Source: an uncultured Altererythrobacter sp.
GTDB taxonomy: Bacteria; Pseudomonadota; Alphaproteobacteria; Sphingomonadales; Sphingomonadaceae
Direction: 5' to 3'
DNA length: 64,000 nucleotides
Assembly: GCA_947492235.1 (NCBI GenBank)
Contig: CANLLZ010000001.1
Span: forward strand, 682,001 to 746,000
Below are positions 15,804-24,042 of the stretch, in pieces (the first letter of the stretch is position 1; each line of letters opens with the position of its first letter). The position numbers and the translations under genes were made by a program. The notes beneath the pieces were generated by a model. The model made no database searches, was not told the origin of the DNA, and saw nothing but the letters and a program-made list of their open reading frames with translations.

Positions 15804-16073
15804 ATGCAACTTGACGATCTGCTGCAGCGCTACTTTGCCACCACCGACCTCTCCGGGGTTTCTCCCGACACCTTTGCAGCCGGCATTGAGCATTGCCGGG
15901 TCGATCTCGGCCTTGAGGACGACCGGGGCAAGCGCTTTGCACTGTGGTCGTTCCTGCACATGTTTGGGTCTGCCCCCGATCTCGACGTTGCGTTCGAAAA
16001 CGAGGAAGACCGGGAAGCAGCCCGCAACTTCATGGATCTCCTGGCGGCATCGGAAGGCGATGGAGCAGGCTGA
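15804..16073 (+). CDS. Hypothetical acidic protein (89 aa)
   Basis: ATG 15804 (MQLDDLLQRYFAT) is chosen. An in-frame ATG at 15768 exists, but neither start has a strong Shine-Dalgarno. The product is small, acidic and helical (FAAGIEHCRVDLGLEDDRGKR, then FENEEDREAARNFMDLLAAS), about the size of DNA-mimic or adaptor proteins. It follows the DUF2493 gene by 70 nt on the same strand. I recognise no family, so assigning it a leading-region anti-defence role would be speculation. Confidence 0.65.
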   Translation: MQLDDLLQRYFATTDLSGVSPDTFAAGIEHCRVDLGLEDDRGKRFALWSFLHMFGSAPDLDVAFENEEDREAARNFMDLLAASEGDGAG

Positions 16074-16307
16074 TTGCAGCAGGGTATTGGCACCTTCAGG
16101 CCCGCACCCGATACCCATCCGGCTTTCTTCGCGAACAGTCCTGAATCAGGTCAGCTGAGGACAGCAACCCGTTCCTTGCCGGCCGTGTTGGCAGCTGCGC
16201 TGCCTGCCCGCACCACCCGTCATGAACAGGTTCCCCTTCGGCCCCCAGACGATGTCTGCTGGCCTGCGGTGCAGTCCTCCCATGCCCTGCTTCTTCTGGA
16301 TGTTCGC

Positions 16308-16330
16308 AAGCCGGAGATGGTCTCCGGTTT
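16308..16330 (+). promoter_or_regulatory. Hairpin in the ssb leader
   Basis: AAGCCGGAGA (16308-16317) pairs with TCTCCGGTTT (16321-16330) around a 3-nt loop, with one G-U pair. It ends 10 nt before the AAGGA Shine-Dalgarno of ssb. The 279-nt gap between the 89-aa gene and ssb holds no gene that I can support. Confidence 0.5.
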
Positions 16331-16352
16331 GAGGAACCGAAGGACTTACACC

Positions 16353-16751
16353 ATGACCAATATCGCAATCCTCACCGGCCGCATCGCCCGCGATCCGGAT
16401 ACCCGCGAGACCAAGGGCGGCACCAATGTCACCGGGATCACCGTCGTCACCGATCGCCCAGCACGCGACAAGGACGGCAAGACCTACAAGGACGAGAACG
16501 GCTACACCGCCAAGGAAAGCGAGTTCCACCGGGTGACCTGCTTCAATGGCCTCGCCAAGACCGTCGGCCAGTACTGCACCAAGGGCCAGCTGGTCAGCGT
16601 CCAGGGCCGTATCCACTACACCCAGTGGGAGGACAAGGACGGGGTCACGCGCTACGGTACCGAGATCCTCGCGGACAAGGTCGATTTCCTCTCCCGCGGC
16701 AGTGGTTCGAGCGACGACAACGAGAACACCGACGCTCCCGAGATCGACTGA
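16353..16751 (+). CDS. ssb: Single-stranded DNA-binding protein
   Basis: A 132-residue protein, with ATG 16353 after AAGGA. It carries the OB fold of SSB (NIAILTGRIARDPDTRETKGG, ESEFHRVTCFNGLAKTVGQY, KGQLVSVQGRIHYTQWEDKDG) and a short acidic tail ending PEID instead of the usual DIPF. It coats single-stranded DNA, here most likely the incoming transfer strand. Element-encoded SSBs are typical leading-region genes. The variant C-terminus may alter contacts with host partners that normally bind the DIPF tip. A strong hairpin follows the gene. Confidence 0.93.
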   Translation: MTNIAILTGRIARDPDTRETKGGTNVTGITVVTDRPARDKDGKTYKDENGYTAKESEFHRVTCFNGLAKTVGQYCTKGQLVSVQGRIHYTQWEDKDGVTRYGTEILADKVDFLSRGSGSSDDNENTDAPEID

Positions 16752-16777
16752 ACTCTCCCGTCGGTCTCCCTCCCGAA

Positions 16778-16811
16778 GGGGTCCTGTCCTACCGGACAGG
16801 GCCCCTTCTTA
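16778..16811 (+). terminator. Rho-independent-like terminator after ssb
   Basis: GGGGTCCTGTCC (16778-16789) pairs with GGACAGGGCCCC (16794-16805) around TACC, with one G-U pair. It is followed by the T-rich TTCTT. It separates ssb from the converging 84-aa gene. Confidence 0.7.
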
Positions 16812-16829
16812 CTGTTCCTACTCTCCGGT

Positions 16830-17084
16830 TCACTGTTCGGTAGGAGAAGATGAGCGAGCCGGTGGAAGCAGCCTCTGCAGAGATGCTTCTTCGCCGAGCT
16901 TTCCAAGTTCTCCGGCAACTCTTGCGAGCGCCTTCTTCGAGAAGGTCTCAAGTCCTGTTCCCAATATGATGCGGCCCAGTTCTAGGGCGGCTTGCTCCTC
17001 AAGTTGTTTCTGGCGCTCGGCAAGTGCCAGCCGGTCGGCCTCGAGTTTCCGGAGTGCTGCGACAGCGCTTCGTTTGGTTGGCAT
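16830..17084 (-). CDS. Small helical protein (84 aa), DUF6437-like
   Basis: AAGGA lies 6 nt before ATG 17084. The protein is a charged helix or coiled coil over residues 8-35 (alternating Ala, Leu, Glu and Arg) followed by GRIILGTGLETFSKKALARVAGEL, a pattern I associate with a small family found near mobilisation genes (DUF6437, recalled not searched). It is the only minus-strand gene between ardC and the relaxase. The TTTCCTACA element lies 66 bp upstream, so it is likely to be regulated with the transfer genes. Confidence 0.65.
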   Translation of the reverse strand: MPTKRSAVAALRKLEADRLALAERQKQLEEQAALELGRIILGTGLETFSKKALARVAGELGKLGEEASLQRLLPPARSSSPTEQ

Positions 17085-17149
17085 CGGGGTTCCTTTCCTG
17101 CACCCCTCGGTGGATCCTCCCTTCGATCAACATGCACCCGGGCACAGCC

Positions 17150-17158
17150 TGTAGGAAA
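17150..17158 (-). promoter_or_regulatory. TTTCCTACA element, copy 2 (before the 84-aa gene)
   Basis: On the minus strand the core reads ACTTTCCTACAGG and ends 66 bp before ATG 17084. The flanks differ from the CGTTTTCCTACACCC copies, but the 9-bp core, the orientation and the spacing match. Confidence 0.5.
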
Positions 17159-17392
17159 GTCCAATCGCGCGGGTCGTCCCTTGCACTAGGTAACGGAGCG
17201 GGGGAGGGGGCTGGCTCACCGAGTTCCAAGGGTGATGGGCATAGGGCCGGCGCGTCAAGGACGGCGGGGCCCCACCATTTTGCCTCCCCTGCGCTTTGCT
17301 CCGGTCCGACAAAATCGTTGCCCCCACCGCCGCTTCGCGGTCGCCCTCGGGGCGATCCCTGACCCGCCGGCCCCATGCCCCTCCGCCTGTTT

Positions 17393-17412
17393 CCTGTCGT
17401 CTCAGCGACAGG
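17393..17412 (+). promoter_or_regulatory. Hairpin before the 73-aa gene
   Basis: CCTGTCG-TCTCAG-CGACAGG is a perfect 7-bp stem, directly followed by TTTCAGGAGG, the Shine-Dalgarno region of the gene at 17428. The 343-nt gap from 17085 otherwise holds only the TTTCCTACA element. Confidence 0.5.
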
Positions 17413-17427
17413 TTTCAGGAGGATATC

Positions 17428-17649
17428 ATGACTGCACTCAGCACCTTGGACACGAACGCGCACAGCTATTTCGAAGCGCTTGCAGTTGCCGAAAGGCGCG
17501 CCCTGCACAGTTTCTTCGACCAGCACGTGGTGGAAGATGAAGACCTGGGCTACTTCGCCCTGGACGAGGGTGACTACAACGCACTGCCTGCGCATCTCGC
17601 CAGCCGCGTGGTGCACACGGTCCATGGGGCCTTGCTGGACGAATACTGA
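17428..17649 (+). CDS. Hypothetical acidic protein (73 aa)
   Basis: A strong AGGAGG lies 5 nt before ATG 17428 and a clear terminator follows, so this is a real single-gene unit. The product is acidic and probably all-helical (YFEALAVAERRALHSFF, then DEDLGYFALDEGDYNALP). No signal, membrane span or known motif is visible. It is the plus-strand gene nearest the presumed oriT and so, if the orientation model is right, the first gene to enter a recipient. That makes it a good candidate for an entry-expressed factor, by position only. Confidence 0.72.
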   Translation: MTALSTLDTNAHSYFEALAVAERRALHSFFDQHVVEDEDLGYFALDEGDYNALPAHLASRVVHTVHGALLDEY

Positions 17650-17660
17650 CGACCAAACGA

Positions 17661-17694
17661 GGGCAGGAGCCGGTGACGGTTCCTGCCCTTTTTT
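17661..17694 (+). terminator. Rho-independent terminator after the 73-aa gene
   Basis: GGGCAGGAGCC (17661-17671) pairs with GGTTCCTGCCC (17678-17688), followed by a TTTTTT run. This is the clearest intrinsic terminator in the window. Confidence 0.88.
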
Positions 17695-18243
17695 CGTGTT
17701 CGCTGGCACTGGAGCGGGACGAAATGTGGAGCGGGGCTGGGGACGCGCTCGGTCCCGCCCCGCCTTCGGCGGTGCTCCTGCGGGCGCGGCCATTTTTGTT
17801 CTGGGCCCCGCGCGCACTCCCGAGCGGCAGCGGGTCGGTCCGGCGCGGTGCCGCGGCACCGACAGGCCCCGGTCCCGGGCACCGCACGCGCTCCTTTGCC
17901 GCAGCCTTTACGGGGGTGCGGTCTTTGTGCGTGGTATTCTTTCAATTACAGATCAGGCTGGATTACGGCCGCGAACTGGATGCTCGCGCCGCCAAGGGCT
18001 TTGCTGGAAAATGCCTTCGAGAACGGAACGACCAAGATCACCGGATTTCGCCGCGCAATGGGGAACAGAATTGGCACACCGTACGCAGCGGGTGCTGCAA
18101 TGGAAGGCGCGGAATTGTTTCGCGAATTCACGAAATTTCGCCGATACCATCTTCTGTGCCGGATGCGGTCCAGTTGCTCGCCGGACCGTGCCGAGTCGGC
18201 ACAGATCCATCTAGCCTCCTGCAATTGTTTGTGAATTTTCCGT
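17695..18243. other. Gene-free region, candidate oriT
   Basis: About 550 bp with no ORF that I accept, between a terminator and the relaxosome/TraD/relaxase genes, the usual place for a MobF-type oriT. It has a perfect 16-bp palindrome (17846-17861, CGGTGCCGCGGCACCG), then an AT-richer stretch at 18105-18143 with TTTCG-N8-CGAAA arms and the 10-bp palindrome CGAAATTTCG. I could not identify a nic sequence. A 207-codon open frame crosses the region but looks like a GC artefact. Confidence 0.4.
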
Positions 18244-18252
18244 TTTCCTACA
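18244..18252 (+). promoter_or_regulatory. TTTCCTACA element, copy 3 (before the relaxosome/traD operon)
   Basis: The full 15-bp form CGTTTTCCTACACCC (18241-18255) lies 78 bp before ATG 18330. It is preceded by GAATTTTC. Identical 15-bp copies lie before the transglycosylase and pilin genes. Confidence 0.6.
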
Positions 18253-18329
18253 CCCCCTGCTGCGGCCTAGAGTGGCACTTGCCTTTCGAAGGGTGAGCCA
18301 GGTTCTTTGAACACAAGGAACTTGGAAAA

Positions 18330-18659
18330 ATGCAAAGACACCACCGGTTCGTGACCTATGTCACGCCCCTGATCGCCGAATGGATCAGGAAACAAGCAGA
18401 CGAGCGCAGGGTCAGCGCGAGTATCGTTGTTTGCGATTGCATCTTCGATGCCTGGCAGCGCGCGACCGAAGCTGATCTGAGGACGCCGGCGACCGATCCG
18501 GTGCGCCAGCACATCTTCATCACGGTCGCATTGGATGCGCTGCTTACGCATCATCCCGACAGCACTCTGCGCGACAGAACGGTCGCTGCCTACCAGCGCC
18601 GGCTGGAACGCCTCGGTATCGTTGCACCCCGATCCATGGGAGGCGACGATGAAGCATAA
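18330..18659 (+). CDS. Small protein upstream of traD, possible relaxosome accessory
   Basis: A 109-residue protein whose end overlaps the traD start by 11 nt. The first 45 residues (RFVTYVTPLIAEWIRKQADE, then RVSASIVVCDCIFDAW) have the strand-helix-helix spacing of ribbon-helix-helix DNA-binding proteins, and the rest is helical. TrwA, TraY and other relaxosome proteins that bind oriT are of this type and lie in this position. Assignment rests on fold pattern and context, since I see no clear family match. It heads the operon that also carries traD and the relaxase. Confidence 0.68.
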   Translation: MQRHHRFVTYVTPLIAEWIRKQADERRVSASIVVCDCIFDAWQRATEADLRTPATDPVRQHIFITVALDALLTHHPDSTLRDRTVAAYQRRLERLGIVAPRSMGGDDEA

Positions 18660-20988
18660 TCTCGTCAACTTCACCCGCGGCAGCCAGCTCCTCGGGCATT
18701 TCGGCTTCATGTTTGCCGCGGGCCTCAAGGGACCCCTGATCGTGACACTCCTGGTCGTTCTCGGGCTGGTCTATTGGGACGTAAGCAGCGCGCTAGACGA
18801 CTATCAGGTCTACCTCCTGTGGATGCATGCCTATGCCTCTGGTTATGCCTTCATGGAGTTCGATCCGGACAAGCTTGTGAACCTCAAGCTGGCCGATGGG
18901 AACCTCGTTGCTTTTCCTATTTCCGTCGTGACCGATTACCCGCCGATGCGCGAAGCGGTCGCGCTATTCCGGAGCGCGGTGATCAGCGCCTTGTGGCTTG
19001 CTGGGTTCATTCTTGCGCCGCTCTTCGCTCTTTTCTGGTGGGTTGCCGAACGCTTCGGCGAGAAGTCCAAACAGAAGAAGCATGTGCGCGGGGCGGAGCT
19101 TGCTACCTTGCGTGAACTTGACCGGGAGATCGCCGCGCACAACCGCAATGCCCGTGCCCGCGAGTATGGCGATGCGTTGGGCTGGCGCTGGCGTCTGGCC
19201 GGGTCGGCTTCGCTGCGGGATGCGGGCTTCTATTCTCCAGCGCATCTGGCAGGGGTCAGCTGGCCTTGGCGCCTCGAGCAGAGCCACGCGATGCTTGTTG
19301 GCACAACCGGGACAGGCAAGACCGTCGTCCTAACCGAGCTTACCAGGGAGATCCGTGAACGGGGCGAACGTGCGGTCATTTTCGATCTTACCGGGGCCTT
19401 TGTCGAAACCTTCTACGATCCCAAACGCGACATCATTCTCAACCCGCTCGACGCGCGTTGCCCCGCATGGAGCGTGTTCAACGATTGCTCCACGCGTGCC
19501 GAATTCCATGCCGCAGCGGAGTCGCTCGTCCCGCATGATGGGGGCGGCGCCGAACAGTTCTGGGTGCTCGCCGCGCGCACGCTGTTCGTCGAGACCTGTC
19601 TCAAGCTCGCCGAAGCGGGGCGGGGCACCAACGCCGCGCTGGCGCACGAACTCATGAACGCCGATCTCTCCGATCTGCACCGTCTCGTCGAAGATACCAT
19701 GGCCGGTCCCATCAGCACGCCGAGCGCGGCGCGCATGGCGGAATCGGTGCGTGCAGTGTTCAATGTCAATGCCAAGGCGCTCCAGATGCTGCCCGAAGAC
19801 GGGAAGCCCTTTTCGGTCCGCGAGTGGATCAATGGGGCAGGAGGACCGGGCTCGATCCTGTTCCTGTCTGCCCGCTACATCGACATGAGCGTGCTCTCGC
19901 AGTTACTCACGCTGTGGCTCGATACCGCGATCAATACGCTGATGGCGGGCCAGCGCTCGCGGGACATCAGGCTCTGGTTCCTGATCGACGAACTGGGCGC
20001 CCTGCATCGTCTCCCTTCACTCGAAAAGGGCCTCCAGACCGCGCGCAATTTCGGGGGCGCGATCGTCACCGGGATTCATGCCTTTGCCAAGCTCAAGGAT
20101 GTCTACGGTGAGAACATGGCGATGACCCTCTCCTCGCTTGCCCGCACCAAGCTGATCCTTGGCACAGCAGATCGCGAGACCGCCACCTGGTGTTCCGATA
20201 TCATCGGCCACCGCGAGGTTCGCGAGATGGAGGAAGGTTACAGCTACGGCTACAACAATGCGCGTGACGCGGTGAGCCTGACGCCCCGGCGCCAGGTCGT
20301 TCCGTTGCTGCTTCCTGACGAGCTGATGAAGCTCAAGAACCTTCATGGTTTCATCAAGTTTCCCGAAGGATTTCCGGCGGCACCCGTGGTTCTCGCACCG
20401 CGCAACTGGCCTCGGGTAGCCGAAGGCTTCATTCCCCGCGATATGCCGAAGCCACCGCCGCAGACCCGGCACTCTGATGGTAAAGATGGAGCAGGGGGCG
20501 GTGCCGGAGCAGCCTCTGAAACAGGCGACAATGATGGTGATCCTCGCCGGATGAGGGACGCGCACGATCGCTCCGACAGCGCTGAAAAGAAAGCCGACAA
20601 GGAAGACAAAAAGGAACTGCGCCGGACCCGTCGCAGCAACAAGGGCGATCAGGCTCGACCGGACCAGACAAGGAAGCGTCGCGATCCGAATGCGCGAGGG
20701 AAAAAGGCGACATCGGACCTTCAGCGGCCGGCTCAATCCGAACTTCCTCTGTCTTCGAAAGCTGAGGAGCACCGCGGCATGGAGCAACGGGCTGTGCCTT
20801 CCGCCAGATCCGATATTCCCGATCCCGCAGCGCATCAGCGAGCACACGTCGCGCGCGGCAAGGCCGACCAGAGGCTCCAGGAAGAGCAGCAGAAGTCGCT
20901 GCTGGGCGGTGCAGCGAAGCAGGGTCGCGATGCCGATCAGGGGCAGGACCATGGTCACGATTACGGGGACTTCGATCCGGATATGTGA
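18649..20988 (+). CDS. traD: Type IV coupling protein TraD
   Basis: A 779-residue inner-membrane ATPase. ATG 18649 has GGAGG upstream and overlaps the previous gene. Two membrane segments lie at about 28-46 and 108-132. The Walker A motif is GTTGTGKT (218-225), and the Walker B region is IRLWFLIDELGALHRL near residue 450. The C-terminal 180 residues are charged and disordered, as in other TraD tails. It links the relaxase-DNA complex to the mating channel and pumps DNA. The F-type/MobF pairing with the downstream relaxase is the usual one. Confidence 0.93.
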   Translation: MKHNLVNFTRGSQLLGHFGFMFAAGLKGPLIVTLLVVLGLVYWDVSSALDDYQVYLLWMHAYASGYAFMEFDPDKLVNLKLADGNLVAFPISVVTDYPPMREAVALFRSAVISALWLAGFILAPLFALFWWVAERFGEKSKQKKHVRGAELATLRELDREIAAHNRNARAREYGDALGWRWRLAGSASLRDAGFYSPAHLAGVSWPWRLEQSHAMLVGTTGTGKTVVLTELTREIRERGERAVIFDLTGAFVETFYDPKRDIILNPLDARCPAWSVFNDCSTRAEFHAAAESLVPHDGGGAEQFWVLAARTLFVETCLKLAEAGRGTNAALAHELMNADLSDLHRLVEDTMAGPISTPSAARMAESVRAVFNVNAKALQMLPEDGKPFSVREWINGAGGPGSILFLSARYIDMSVLSQLLTLWLDTAINTLMAGQRSRDIRLWFLIDELGALHRLPSLEKGLQTARNFGGAIVTGIHAFAKLKDVYGENMAMTLSSLARTKLILGTADRETATWCSDIIGHREVREMEEGYSYGYNNARDAVSLTPRRQVVPLLLPDELMKLKNLHGFIKFPEGFPAAPVVLAPRNWPRVAEGFIPRDMPKPPPQTRHSDGKDGAGGGAGAASETGDNDGDPRRMRDAHDRSDSAEKKADKEDKKELRRTRRSNKGDQARPDQTRKRRDPNARGKKATSDLQRPAQSELPLSSKAEEHRGMEQRAVPSARSDIPDPAAHQRAHVARGKADQRLQEEQQKSLLGGAAKQGRDADQGQDHGHDYGDFDPDM

Positions 20989-21036
20989 CGCTCAACCGGG
21001 GAGGGGACGAGGGCCAAGAGAAAGTGATCCCAGCCC

Positions 21037-23949
21037 ATGCTTTCCGTCGCCAATGTCCGCTCGCCATCGGCGGCGGCAAGCTACTTCGCTTCGGACAATT
21101 ACTACGCGAGCGCCGATGCCGACCGCTCGGGCCGGTGGGTCGGCAAGGGTGCAAGGCGCCTTGGTCTCGACGGCAAGGTCGAGACCCAAGCGTTCGACGC
21201 GCTGCTGCGTGGCGAGCTGCCCGACGGCAGCAGTGTCGGCAATCCCGGGCAGGCACACCGCCCAGGTACAGACCTCACCTTCTCCGTTCCCAAGAGCTGG
21301 TCGCTGCTGGCGCTCGTCGGGAAGGACGAGCGGATCATCCCCGCCTACCGCGAAGCCGTCCTCGAAGCGCTGGACTGGGCTGAGAAGAATGCGGCCGAGA
21401 CCCGGATGGTGGAGAAAGGCAAGATCGTAACGCAGGCCACCGGAAACCTTGCGATCGGCCTGTTCCAGCACGACACCAACCGCAACCAGGAGCCGAACCT
21501 CCATTTCCATGCGGTCATCGCCAATGTCACGCAAGGCAAGGACGGGAAGTGGCGTACGCTCAAGAACGACCGGCTCTGGCAGCTCAACACCACGCTCAAT
21601 TCTATCGCGATGGCGCGCTTTCGCGTCGCGGTCGAGAAGCTTGGCTATGAGCCGGGACCGACCCTCAAGCATGGCAATTTCGAGGCGCGCGGTATCACCC
21701 GCGAACAGGTCATGGCGTTCTCGAGCCGCCGCCAGGAAGTGCTCGATGCGCGGCGCGGTCCTGGTCTTGAAGCAGGCCGCATCGCCGCGCTCGATACGCG
21801 CGCCAGCAAGGACACGATCGAGGACCGCGAAACCTTGGGCAAGCTCTGGAGCGAAACCGCGAAATCGATCGGGTTGGACCTCGCGCCCTTGGTCGAGCGG
21901 GCCCGGACCCGCACACTGAAACAGTCGATCGAAACTGGCAGGTTCGGCTCGCTTGTCGAGCGCGGGCGCGCATGGCTGGGACGCTTCGCCGCGCATGTCA
22001 GGGGCGATCCGGCTGATCCGCTTGTGCCCAAGTCGGTCCTCAGACAGGACCGTAAGACGATCGCAGCGGCACAGGCCGTCGCTTCGGCGGTGCGTCATCT
22101 TTCGCAGCGCGAGGCTGCCTTCGAGCGCACCGCGCTCTACAAGGCTGCGCTCGATTTCGGGTTGCCAGCGACGATTGCCGATATTGAAAAACGGACCCGC
22201 GCCTTGGTGCGCTCCGGCGACCTCATAGCGGGCAAGGGAGAGCACACGGGCTGGCTGGCTTCGCGAGACGCGGTGATCGCCGAGCAGCGGATCTTGACCG
22301 AGGTTGCCGCTGGCAAGGGTGCGAGCTCGTCTGCAGTTGAGCCGGGAAGCGCAAACGCTCGTGTCCAGTCCGCTGCAATGGCAGGGCAGGGGTTCCGGCT
22401 GAATGCGGGTCAGCTCGGAGCGGCGAAGCTGATCTTGACGTCCGAAGATCGAACGATCGCGGTCCAGGGAATTGCAGGTGCCGGCAAGAGCAGCGTTCTG
22501 AAGCCCGTCGCCGAGGTGCTGCGCGACGATGGCCGCCCGGTCATCGGGCTCGCGATCCAGAACACGCTCGTCCAGATGCTCGAACGCGACACCGGCATCG
22601 GCTCGCAGACGCTGGCCCGCTTTCTTGGTGGCTGGAAAAAGCTGCTCGACGATCCTGGCAACGCGGCGCTTCGCGCGGAGGCAAAGGCGGCGCTGAAAGA
22701 CCATGTGCTTGTCCTCGACGAGGCTTCGATGGTCTCGAATGAGGACAAGGAAAAGCTCGTCCGCCTCGCCAATCTGGCTGGCGTTCACCGCCTGGTCCTG
22801 ATGGGGGACCGCAAGCAGCTCGGCGCAGTTGATGCGGGCAAACCCTTCGCGCTCCTGCAGCGGACGGGCATGGCGAGCGCTGAAATGGCGACCAACCTGC
22901 GCGCCCGCGACCCCGTCATCCGCGAGGCGCAGGCGGCAGCGCAGGCGGGTGATGTACGCACGGCGCTGCGTCACCTGCAGCCGCACACACTCGAGGCCAA
23001 GGGCGATGGCGCGCTGGTCGCTGCTGACACCTGGTTGGCGCTCGACAAGGACACCCGCTCGCGCACCTCGATCTACGCTTCGGGCCGCGCCATCCGCTCT
23101 GCGGTCAATGCTGCCGTCCAGCAGGGACTTCTCGCCAATGGCGAGATCGGACCGGGCAAGGCCGAGCTTGGAGTGCTGGATCGCGTCAACACGACCCGCG
23201 AAGAACTGCGACATCTGTCAGCCTACCAGCCTGGCCGGGTGCTCGAGGTCTCGAGAAAGCAACAGGCCCTGGGACTGTCAGCGGGCGAGTATCGTGTCTT
23301 GGGACAGGACCGGAAGGGCAGGCAGGTCGAAGTCGCGGACAAGCGCGGCAAGCGGTTCCGGTTCGATCCCGCGCGGATCAGGGCAGGGAAGGGCGACCAG
23401 AATCTGACCTTGCATGAGTCAAGAAAGCTCGAGATCCATGAAGGCGACCGGATCCGCTGGACCCGCAACGATCATCGCCGCGGCCTCTTCAATGCCGACC
23501 AGGCCAAGGTGGTTGCCGTTGTCGGCGGGAAGGTCACTTTCGAAACTTCCAAGGGAGACCAGGTTGAGCTCAAAAAGGACGATCCGATGCTGAAGCGGAT
23601 CGATCTTGCCTATGCGCTCAACGCCCACATGGCGCAGGGTCTGACATCCGATCGCGGCATTGCAGTCATGGACAGCCGCGAGCGCAACCTGTCGAACCAG
23701 AAAACGTTCCTGGTGACGATCACGAGGCTTCGCGATCACCTGACACTCGTCGTCGACAGTTCGGACAGGCTCGGAGCAGCCGTGGCACGCAACAAAGGCG
23801 AGAAGGCCTCGGCCCTCGAGGTCACCGCACAGTTGACGCCGACAGAAAAGAAAAACGGCGAACTTGATCAGCTGAAACCGGAAGAGGCCAACAAGGCCGA
23901 AAAGGAACTCGCCCGAAGCAAGAGCAAGACACTGGACTTCGGGATTTGA
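21037..23949 (+). CDS. MobF relaxase/helicase (TrwC/TraI family)
   Basis: A 970-residue protein, close to the length of TrwC and much shorter than F TraI. The N-terminal relaxase domain has the tyrosine pair Y22/Y23 (ASDNYYA), a TDLTFSVPKSWS motif, and the three-histidine metal site H145, H156 and H158 (HDTNRNQEPNLHFH). The SF1 helicase starts with GIAGAGKS at 478-485, then VLDEASMVSN and, near the end, AYALNAHMAQG. It nicks oriT, stays bound to the 5' end and unwinds the strand to be transferred. It lies 48 nt downstream of traD in the same operon. Confidence 0.95.
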   Translation: MLSVANVRSPSAAASYFASDNYYASADADRSGRWVGKGARRLGLDGKVETQAFDALLRGELPDGSSVGNPGQAHRPGTDLTFSVPKSWSLLALVGKDERIIPAYREAVLEALDWAEKNAAETRMVEKGKIVTQATGNLAIGLFQHDTNRNQEPNLHFHAVIANVTQGKDGKWRTLKNDRLWQLNTTLNSIAMARFRVAVEKLGYEPGPTLKHGNFEARGITREQVMAFSSRRQEVLDARRGPGLEAGRIAALDTRASKDTIEDRETLGKLWSETAKSIGLDLAPLVERARTRTLKQSIETGRFGSLVERGRAWLGRFAAHVRGDPADPLVPKSVLRQDRKTIAAAQAVASAVRHLSQREAAFERTALYKAALDFGLPATIADIEKRTRALVRSGDLIAGKGEHTGWLASRDAVIAEQRILTEVAAGKGASSSAVEPGSANARVQSAAMAGQGFRLNAGQLGAAKLILTSEDRTIAVQGIAGAGKSSVLKPVAEVLRDDGRPVIGLAIQNTLVQMLERDTGIGSQTLARFLGGWKKLLDDPGNAALRAEAKAALKDHVLVLDEASMVSNEDKEKLVRLANLAGVHRLVLMGDRKQLGAVDAGKPFALLQRTGMASAEMATNLRARDPVIREAQAAAQAGDVRTALRHLQPHTLEAKGDGALVAADTWLALDKDTRSRTSIYASGRAIRSAVNAAVQQGLLANGEIGPGKAELGVLDRVNTTREELRHLSAYQPGRVLEVSRKQQALGLSAGEYRVLGQDRKGRQVEVADKRGKRFRFDPARIRAGKGDQNLTLHESRKLEIHEGDRIRWTRNDHRRGLFNADQAKVVAVVGGKVTFETSKGDQVELKKDDPMLKRIDLAYALNAHMAQGLTSDRGIAVMDSRERNLSNQKTFLVTITRLRDHLTLVVDSSDRLGAAVARNKGEKASALEVTAQLTPTEKKNGELDQLKPEEANKAEKELARSKSKTLDFGI

Positions 23950-24042
23950 AGGGCCGCTATGTGCAAGATTTTCTGACGAATTGGGCCCGGCAGTTGGTCC
24001 AGGTGGTGCTTACGCGCGAACGATCGGATTTCGGAACCGCTC

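Noticed and set aside
17673-18296. 207-codon ORF across the candidate oriT
   Set aside because: No ribosome binding site, low-complexity composition and several competing frames. The region behaves like non-coding DNA.
20992-23214. 740-codon minus-strand ORF opposite the relaxase
   Set aside because: It lies wholly antisense to a relaxase with intact catalytic motifs, has no domain that I recognise, and is explained by the strong third-position GC bias.
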